Part shown: piece after piece, positions 15,117-20,065 of the stretch
Layout of the letters: every line of letters begins with the position of its first letter
Numbering within the stretch: position 1 is the stretch's first letter
DNA from: Firmicutes bacterium UBA1440
GTDB lineage: Bacteria; Bacillota; Clostridia; Peptostreptococcales; Anaerovoracaceae
Length of the DNA stretch: 20,065 bases
Direction of reading: 5' to 3'
NCBI GenBank assembly: GCA_002329565.1
Contig: DCTM01000030.1
Location: 83,422 to 103,486 of the forward strand
Made by a program: the position numbers and the translations under genes
The notes under the pieces: model-generated
Databases searched by the model: none
The model's input: only the letters and a program-made list of their open reading frames with translations
What the model was told of the DNA's origin: nothing

Positions 15117-15671
15117 TTATTTCTCGATAAATTTCAAGAAGGCGTCGGCCTGTTTTTTCAGATGCTCCATATTAGGTCCAAAGTCTACAGTATCCCCTTC
15201 CTTTAACTGCTTCATAGCGTGCGGAATCGTAAGGCGCGGTCTGTTCATGATACGCATGTTCATGAAGCTGAGCAGCATTACCAGGTAATCCTGCGCCATG
15301 GCGGTTCCCGACATGCCCGGAGTGATTCCGCTGATGGCGGCAGGTTTCTCGGAGAGGATTGCCGGTTCACTCTCGCTGATTGGGCGTGAAAGCCAATCGA
15401 TGAGATTCTTCAGGACTCCCGGAACAGAGTGATTGTATTCAGGTGTGAAGAACCAGATACCATCGGATGCTTTGATGGTTTCGCGGACCCGCTTGACCGA
15501 CTCCGGCGCAGGGAACTCGATATCCTGATTCATAAACGGAACGTCGGTATAATCGAGCAATTCAAACTCTGCGCGATCTCCGATGATTTCTTTTATCGCC
15601 AATGCCAGTTGACGGTTGTAGGAATCTTTGCGAAGCGATCCCACTATGGCTGTTATTTTCGATTTTTTCAT
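15117..15671 (-). CDS. NAD(P)H-dependent FMN reductase-like flavoprotein
   Basis: Flavodoxin-fold oxidoreductase of the NADPH-dependent FMN reductase family (PF03358), 184 residues. The N-terminal GSLRKDSYNR binds the FMN phosphate, and PEYNHSVPGVLKNLIDW is the family's hallmark second motif. Homologues reduce flavins, quinones, azo compounds or chromate with NAD(P)H; the substrate here cannot be told. A TTG four codons upstream is in frame, but it touches the AAGGAG ribosome binding site. The ATG at 15671, 12 bases from that site and opening MKKSKITAIVG, is therefore the likely start. No convincing promoter was found in the 130 bases upstream. Confidence 0.9.
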   Translation of the reverse strand: MKKSKITAIVGSLRKDSYNRQLALAIKEIIGDRAEFELLDYTDVPFMNQDIEFPAPESVKRVRETIKASDGIWFFTPEYNHSVPGVLKNLIDWLSRPISESEPAILSEKPAAISGITPGMSGTAMAQDYLVMLLSFMNMRIMNRPRLTIPHAMKQLKEGDTVDFGPNMEHLKKQADAFLKFIEK

Positions 15672-15800
15672 ATGTTCTCTCAACTCCTTTTTTATGAGAA
15701 TCGTACCGTAATTTTATTTCCATTATTACCCCATTTGTAAGCAACGAAACACATCGACTTTCAATACGCTCGGCAAATCTCTCAGCGCATCCGCACACGC

Positions 15801-15830
15801 AAAATGACAGGCTGTTACACCTGTCATTTT
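15801..15830 (-). terminator. Probable terminator of the hydrogenase-MCP gene
   Basis: A perfect 11-bp inverted repeat AAAATGACAGG/CCTGTCATTTT (15801-15811 with 15820-15830) with an eight-base loop lies 15 bases beyond the stop codon of the hydrogenase-MCP gene. Only the four terminal T of the stem serve as a T run on either strand, so it is weaker than the other terminators here. Confidence 0.7.
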
Positions 15831-15844
15831 AATCGTTCTTATCT

Positions 15845-17716
15845 TTAATTGTCTCCCAACAAACCGGATGCAGTCTCCGAGATGGTTTGTTGCATTTTTG
15901 AAATGACATCAAAGGCCGCGAGGATGCTTTCTACTCTGTCCAGAATTGTATGAGCTTCATTCAGTACATCATCGCTGATATCGTGCACTTTTCCCAAAAC
16001 CGGATTGACGATTTCGTTGGCGTTGGCTGCACGTTTGGCCGACTGCTGGCTCTGATCGGAAAGGAGCTTGATCTGATCGGCAACAACGGCAAAGCCCATA
16101 CCGTTCTGTCCGGCGTGTGCCGCCTCTACAGAGGCGTTGAGCGCGAGCAACTTTGTCTGCACGGAGATATCGACGATTTCGTCGCTCATCCTGGTATACT
16201 TTTGTATCTCACCCTGAAGTGCGACGACATGGTCTCTTAAACGTTCGGAAATCTCGTTCATGCGTACAATCTGATTTTGGATGTCTCTTGCATCCTGAAG
16301 TGTTCTGTCGGTCTTATTGGCGGATTCCTCAAGCGCTTGGAATATCTGTTCCACGCTTGCCCTCAATTCCTGAGCCTGTGCTTCTCTTTGGCGCGCAAGT
16401 TCCTCCATATGTTGACTCTGCTCACGAATGACGCTCTTGGTGTATTCGGCGCAGTTTTCCACGTGATTGATGCCCTTTGCGACCGCTTCCGCCATATCGT
16501 GACAGGTCGAGAATCCGCAGGAGCTGCAGTTGAAATTGCGTTCTGTCTGAGTATGCTTCTTCAGAGCGATATAAGCGCGCTCTATGTCGGCATCCGTTAC
16601 TCTGATCTTTTCTGCTTTCTTGTTGTCATATGTACGAATAAAGTCGTCCAGTCTAAGTTGCCTGTCGAACACATCAAAAGATGGCCCCGGAATATGATTC
16701 TTCTGTTTTTTCGTCACCTGCACACTTTCCTGTGCCTGACGCTTGGCCCTGTTCATGCTGCGTCCGACCCGGAGACCGTCGTCCTCTGTACACAATGCTC
16801 CGGTACCGATATTGCATCCGTGAGGACAATTCAAAATGTCCACCAAAAATGGTGTTTCGCCGTTGTTCATAACAGCACCGTAGCCCTTCAAGAAATGTGA
16901 AGAGTTGGGCTGCCCTTCCACTTTGTGAATCCATACGTCATGGACGTACTGCTCGACATTTTCTTTTAAGCCACCCGGCGTTGGATAGATGACACCCAAA
17001 CCGTTCTGCTCGTTATCGTAGTGATCTTCGGGCGCTCTGCGGTAGTCGATACCGTTGCGCTGCATATATTCTTCGAGTTTTTTGTATGTAACGTTATATG
17101 AAATCAAGCCTTTGGTATTGCGATCTACAAACTCGTCCTGCTTTGCAATACAAGGAGATAAAAATGCGTATGACCCGGGAATATTCTTGTATTTTTTCAT
17201 ATAAACAGCAGTACACATGGCCGGAGAGTGAATCGGAGCGAGCTTGGACAACATCTCAGGTGCATAATGCTCGACATAATTTACGATGACCGGACAAGGT
17301 TGAGAAACCAGGCCTGTAACATTATTTTTGGTAATGTAGCGCAGATATGCCCATGTACATATATCAGCTCCGAATGAGGTGTCGAATAAATACTTAACCC
17401 CCATAGAACGCAGCAACCCGAGTACTCGCGGATAGTCAGTAAAGTTCGACCTCAATGCCGGAGCAGCGATAACGGCGATTTCCTTGCCCGAACGCAAATC
17501 ATGGAAAAAGCGTTCCGTATCATCTGTGAATTCTCTCGCATTATGCGTACAACTGCGTATACATTCTCCACAGGAAATACATTTGCTGCCGTCCACATAA
17601 ATCTTATTGATCCCGTTTTCCATGACAGCTACATTCGCTTCTTCACAAGGGCAGTTCGCAATGCAGCGGTTGCATCCGATGCAATTGTCGTTTGTGAATA
17701 TCTTACTGTTTTGCAT
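15845..17716 (-). CDS. Soluble [FeFe]-hydrogenase-like sensor fused to a chemoreceptor (MCP) domain
   Basis: The 623-residue protein has no transmembrane helix. Domains in order: two [4Fe-4S] ferredoxin motifs (C12, C15, C18, C22 and C46, C49, C52, C56); an iron-hydrogenase H-cluster domain (about 75-310); a further 4Fe-4S domain (C397, C400, C405, C422); and a coiled-coil MCP signalling hairpin (about 430-620) with tip NASVEAAHAGQNGMGFAVVA. H-cluster ligands C141, C189, C297 and C301 are kept. In loop 1 SQPCP stands for TSCCP, so the proton-transfer cysteine is proline; loop 2 is FLSPCIAK. This resembles sensory hydrogenases (HydS-like), suggesting H2 or redox sensing passed to CheA-type kinases; that role is inference. 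The ATG at 17716 is chosen because GGAGG sits six bases upstream, while the ATG two codons earlier abuts it. Confidence 0.92.
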   Translation of the reverse strand: MQNSKIFTNDNCIGCNRCIANCPCEEANVAVMENGINKIYVDGSKCISCGECIRSCTHNAREFTDDTERFFHDLRSGKEIAVIAAPALRSNFTDYPRVLGLLRSMGVKYLFDTSFGADICTWAYLRYITKNNVTGLVSQPCPVIVNYVEHYAPEMLSKLAPIHSPAMCTAVYMKKYKNIPGSYAFLSPCIAKQDEFVDRNTKGLISYNVTYKKLEEYMQRNGIDYRRAPEDHYDNEQNGLGVIYPTPGGLKENVEQYVHDVWIHKVEGQPNSSHFLKGYGAVMNNGETPFLVDILNCPHGCNIGTGALCTEDDGLRVGRSMNRAKRQAQESVQVTKKQKNHIPGPSFDVFDRQLRLDDFIRTYDNKKAEKIRVTDADIERAYIALKKHTQTERNFNCSSCGFSTCHDMAEAVAKGINHVENCAEYTKSVIREQSQHMEELARQREAQAQELRASVEQIFQALEESANKTDRTLQDARDIQNQIVRMNEISERLRDHVVALQGEIQKYTRMSDEIVDISVQTKLLALNASVEAAHAGQNGMGFAVVADQIKLLSDQSQQSAKRAANANEIVNPVLGKVHDISDDVLNEAHTILDRVESILAAFDVISKMQQTISETASGLLGDN

Positions 17717-17799
17717 ATCCATCCTCCAAAGCCTGCTTTTGCACTAAGAAATATATTTTGTTGCTGTTTGCGGAATATTTCACCGCCATCGGCGAGTTT

Positions 17800-17805
17800 A
17801 TTATA
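17800..17805 (-). promoter_or_regulatory. Candidate -10 element of the hydrogenase-MCP gene
   Basis: A perfect TATAAT on the minus strand lies about 84 bases upstream of the start codon in an AT-rich region. No good -35 occurs 16-18 bases further upstream, so an activator may be needed or the match may be chance. Initiation would be near 17793. Confidence 0.4.
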
Positions 17806-17879
17806 CTATAACAATTAATAAAATGCGAGAAAATTAGTCAAATTTATCCTTAATTTTGTAAATTTCGACATAATATTTT

Positions 17880-17922
17880 AAAAACATAAGGACAATTTTC
17901 GGTATACAAAACTGTCTTTATG
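17880..17922 (-). terminator. Long inverted repeat, probable terminator of the aro cluster
   Basis: Two 15-base arms (17885-17899 and 17908-17922, CATAAGGACAATTTT and AAAACTGTCTTTATG) flank an eight-base centre containing GTATAC. They pair at 13 of 15 positions, plus one G-T wobble. On the minus strand the hairpin is followed at once by five T (17880-17884). It lies 65 bases after the aroQ stop. The stem is AT-rich for a terminator, so an operator for the downstream hydrogenase-MCP gene is the alternative. Confidence 0.5.
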
Positions 17923-17986
17923 AAAAATGTCTATGAAATCAGTGACAACTCTAATAAAAATTTGTATGCCGCGAAAAAAGCGCGCA

Positions 17987-18412
17987 CTATAAATTTTTCA
18001 GGATGTCGATAGCCTCCAGGTATCCGTTTAGGCCTTTGCCCTTTACGGTAGCGATGCAGGCCGCGCGCACGAAGGAAATCTTTCTGAAGTCTTCGCGCGC
18101 GTCGGGGTCACTGATGTGGACCTCGACGGCGGGGAGATTGACGGCTTTGATGGCATCCAAAATAGCAATACTTGTGTGCGTGTATGCTGCCGGGTTGATG
18201 ACGATGCCGTCAAACTCCCAGCGCGCGGCCTGAATCAGGTCGACAAGAACTCCCTCGTGGTTTGACTGGAAAACTTCCACATAGATATCTCTTTCGTTGC
18301 AATATGTCTCTATCATTTTTACAAGGTCGTTATAGGTCTTAGTTCCGTAGATTTCCGGTTCCCGCAAACCCAAGAGATTTAAATTCGGACCGTTTATTAC
18401 CGATATACGCAT
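17987..18412 (-). CDS. aroQ: 3-dehydroquinate dehydratase, type II
   Basis: Catalyses the third shikimate pathway step, 3-dehydroquinate to 3-dehydroshikimate; type II enzymes form cytosolic dodecamers. The 141-residue length is normal. Active-site residues in place: N10 in NGPNLNLLG, R17, catalytic Y22 in EIYG, N73 in INPAAYTHTS, H79, H99 in VEVHIS, S101 and R110. After S101 the usual N-x-H-x-R-E text reads D-P-D-A-R-E, a variant of the ligand-binding loop. A perfect AGGAGG lies six bases upstream of the ATG. It follows the AroE-AroK fusion gene by 24 bases, so the enzymes for steps three to five are made together. Confidence 0.96.
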   Translation of the reverse strand: MRISVINGPNLNLLGLREPEIYGTKTYNDLVKMIETYCNERDIYVEVFQSNHEGVLVDLIQAARWEFDGIVINPAAYTHTSIAILDAIKAVNLPAVEVHISDPDAREDFRKISFVRAACIATVKGKGLNGYLEAIDILKNL

Positions 18413-18436
18413 TAAGTACCTCCTAAATTGTTGCAG

Positions 18437-19678
18437 CTATTCTGCCCATTGAGCATCGATGTTTGTGTAAAATTCCGTTTCAATGTATTTGGCGATGTCA
18501 CCGCAGGCGTCGAGGACGACGTGCGCAGCATCGTCGTACAGGGGTCGGCGCCGCTCGAGCAGCTCACACAGGCCGACTCCGGCTTGCGACAGCGGCCTGC
18601 CGTCGATCGCGAGTTGCTCGAGCGGGCGGCGAAGCCAATAGACCCTGCCGCTTCGCCGCAGCGCAGTGCGGTTGACCTCGGCCAGCACTGCGCCGCCGCC
18701 CGTCGCTATCACAATTCCGCGCTCATGCGCGGCCTCTTTCACTATTTCCTTCTCCTTTGCTCGGAAGGCCTCTTCTCCGTCCTCCGCAATCCATTCGGCG
18801 GTGCTCCTTCCGGTCCTCTCTGCAATCACCTCATCGGTATCGACAAATCGCCTTCCCATATGCGCCGCCAGTGATCTGCCCACCGTTGTCTTGCCGACCC
18901 CCGGCATTCCGACAAGCACAATATTCTCGTTTCTTCTCTGCAATGTAAGACAGATGCGTAAGATTTCGCTTTTGGGAATTTCCTTGCCGAGAAACATCTG
19001 TGCCGCCTCTCTGCCCTGAGCGGCGAGCATCGAAAGTCCGCCTGCCGTGCGCAACCCTCGCTCAGCTGCCTCCGTCAACAAGCGCGTGCGCATCGGATTG
19101 TATACCAAATCCGCAACACCCTCCAAATTAGGCAGCAAATCAAGGCAAAGCGGCGTATCGTCATCGTGCGGGTACATGCCGACCGGCGTAGCGTTGATAA
19201 GGATTTCCGCGTCCTTGTGCTTATCAATGTTATTGTAATTTTCTCTGCCGTTGCGCGAAATCATTACAACATCTCTCGCTTCGGCATCCAAAACCGCGAA
19301 GCGTGCCGTCTGCGCCGCTCCGCCCGTACCGAGAATAATCACCTTTTTACCCGCAGGCGACAGCTTGGTCCGCTCAAGCATATACATAAATCCCGCATAA
19401 TCGGTGTTATGTCCGCAAATTCGGCCCGCATCGTCAAATAACAATGTATTCACGTTTCCTATTTTATGAGCCGTTTCAGAAAGAGTATCGCAAAACGGCA
19501 ACACCTTCTTCTTATACGGTATCGTCACATTCAAGCCTCGCAGCGTTCCACGCGAAAGAAAGCCCGCTATCTCTTCTTCGGGTATCGAAAATAATTCATA
19601 TCCGGGCAAGCCCAGCATTTCATAAATCATCGGTGAAAAACTGTGCTCGAGTCTTCCACCCAGCAAACCGTATTGCAT
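18437..19678 (-). CDS. aroE/aroK: Shikimate dehydrogenase-shikimate kinase fusion (AroE-AroK)
   Basis: One 413-residue frame encodes two consecutive shikimate pathway enzymes. Residues 1 to about 248 are AroE (3-dehydroshikimate to shikimate with NADPH): SFSP at 13-16, NVTIPYK with catalytic K56, NTD with D93, the NADP loop GTGGAA (117-122), NATPVGM (162-168) and GGLSML. Residues about 251-413 are AroK (shikimate to shikimate 3-phosphate): Walker A GMPGVGKTT (257-265), DTDE (280-283) for shikimate, ATGGGA (325-330) and the lid region with RPL (361-363). The join is short (LQRRNEN) with no stop codon, so it is a true fusion. The AroE part is somewhat short. GGGGGA precedes the ATG. Substrate channelling is possible but unproven. 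Confidence 0.95.
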   Translation of the reverse strand: MQYGLLGGRLEHSFSPMIYEMLGLPGYELFSIPEEEIAGFLSRGTLRGLNVTIPYKKKVLPFCDTLSETAHKIGNVNTLLFDDAGRICGHNTDYAGFMYMLERTKLSPAGKKVIILGTGGAAQTARFAVLDAEARDVVMISRNGRENYNNIDKHKDAEILINATPVGMYPHDDDTPLCLDLLPNLEGVADLVYNPMRTRLLTEAAERGLRTAGGLSMLAAQGREAAQMFLGKEIPKSEILRICLTLQRRNENIVLVGMPGVGKTTVGRSLAAHMGRRFVDTDEVIAERTGRSTAEWIAEDGEEAFRAKEKEIVKEAAHERGIVIATGGGAVLAEVNRTALRRSGRVYWLRRPLEQLAIDGRPLSQAGVGLCELLERRRPLYDDAAHVVLDACGDIAKYIETEFYTNIDAQWAE

Positions 19679-19711
19679 ACATTTCCCCCAACTCCGACCT
19701 CAATGTCTTAT

Positions 19712-19740
19712 CTGATATCAACACAGCTTTCAAATATCAA
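19712..19740 (-). promoter_or_regulatory. Candidate internal promoter before the AroE-AroK gene
   Basis: On the minus strand TTGATA (complement of 19735-19740, 5/6) and TATCAG (complement of 19712-19717, 4/6) are 17 bases apart within the 108-base gap after the chorismate mutase gene. It would start transcription near 19705, about 27 bases before the ATG. Confidence 0.35.
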
Positions 19741-19786
19741 AAGCCCCGGAACAGCTTGCATACGTCGACATTACAGGCCGATGCCT

Positions 19787-20062
19787 CTATTTCAAAGAAG
19801 TATTTATAAATCTTTCCTGATAGGAACGGCTGAGTTCAAAGATCAAGGAGTACAGCGTACGCGTATATTGCTCCAGCGATTGACCCGCAAGATTGCACAT
19901 GCGCTCCATCACCTCACGCTCTCGGGCAACGTCTTCCACCTGCAACCCCAGCTCGCTCTTCTTCCGCGCGACCTCCTTCATCAAGTCCATCCGCTGCTTA
20001 AACAAGTCAATCAGCTCCGTATCTATTGCATCTATCCGTGCCCGTATATCCTGCAATTCCAT
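19787..20062 (-). CDS. Chorismate mutase, AroQ class (possibly continues off-window)
   Basis: Converts chorismate to prephenate, the first committed step to phenylalanine and tyrosine. The 91-residue all-helical protein matches the monofunctional AroQ-class fold. With an offset of four it keeps the E. coli active-site set: R7, R24, K35, D44, R47 and E48. The ATG at 20062 fits the usual N-terminus (LQDIRARIDAIDTELIDLF). However, the window ends three bases further on, in an open codon, so a longer protein or a fusion to an upstream domain cannot be excluded, and no ribosome binding site can be checked. It is the most upstream visible gene of the aromatic cluster. Confidence 0.88.
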   Translation of the reverse strand: MELQDIRARIDAIDTELIDLFKQRMDLMKEVARKKSELGLQVEDVAREREVMERMCNLAGQSLEQYTRTLYSLIFELSRSYQERFINTSLK

Positions 20063-20065
20063 GTC

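Noticed and set aside
15672..15800. Promoter for the FMN reductase gene
   Set aside because: AATAAT and TAAAAT are possible -10 boxes, but neither has an acceptable -35 at 16-18 bases.
17795..17815. Rex (NADH/NAD redox repressor) site over the sensor gene -10 region
   Set aside because: Only one half (TTGTTA) fits the TTGTTAA-N4-TTAACAA consensus; the other half has three mismatches, so chance in AT-rich DNA is as likely.
17957..17977. CGCG hairpin with a T6 loop just after aroQ as the terminator
   Set aside because: Only a four-base stem pairs cleanly and the T run is in the loop rather than after the stem; the repeat at 17885-17922 is a better candidate.

Overview
The window looks like chromosome of a low-to-mid-GC Gram-positive anaerobe of class Clostridia. 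Pointers are the priA-def-fmt-rsmB-stp-prkC-rsgA-rpe gene order typical of Firmicutes, Gram-positive style AGGAGG ribosome binding sites, a PASTA-domain kinase, methionine gamma-lyase, and an [FeFe]-hydrogenase-type sensor. A family-level placement (perhaps near Anaerovoracaceae/Peptostreptococcales) is only a guess. I see no insertion sequence, prophage, CRISPR array, tRNA or rRNA. No gene-free stretch exceeds 300 bases.

Left end to about 11.6 kb is one minus-strand block of eleven genes with very small gaps. In transcription order they are queH, asnA, priA, def, fmt, a membrane HExxH zinc peptidase, rsmB, a PP2C phosphatase, the PASTA kinase prkC, rsgA and rpe. It starts at a candidate promoter near 11614-11642 and ends at a strong intrinsic terminator at 168-197. 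It joins tRNA modification, asparagine synthesis, replication restart, protein N-terminus processing, rRNA methylation, Ser/Thr phospho-signalling, ribosome assembly and the pentose phosphate pathway. Beyond the terminator another minus-strand gene begins at base 9 and runs off the window.

From 11.6 to 15.1 kb the strands alternate. A TIGR01212/YhcC-type radical SAM protein (+) converges on tdk (-). Tdk is divergent from a small four-helix membrane protein (+) whose promoter places the transcript start at its ATG. Then comes methionine gamma-lyase (+) with a palindrome beside its promoter. A bidirectional terminator separates it from an NAD(P)H-dependent FMN reductase (-).

From 15.8 to 17.7 kb lies the most unusual gene, a soluble fusion of a two-cluster ferredoxin domain, an [FeFe]-hydrogenase H-cluster domain, another Fe-S domain and a chemoreceptor (MCP) signalling domain. 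The four H-cluster cysteines are kept but the proton-transfer cysteine is replaced by proline, which suggests a sensor rather than a turnover enzyme. Its AT-rich upstream region holds a long inverted repeat.

From 18.0 kb to the right end is a minus-strand aromatic amino acid cluster: chorismate mutase, a single-polypeptide AroE-AroK fusion (shikimate dehydrogenase plus shikimate kinase), and type II 3-dehydroquinate dehydratase.
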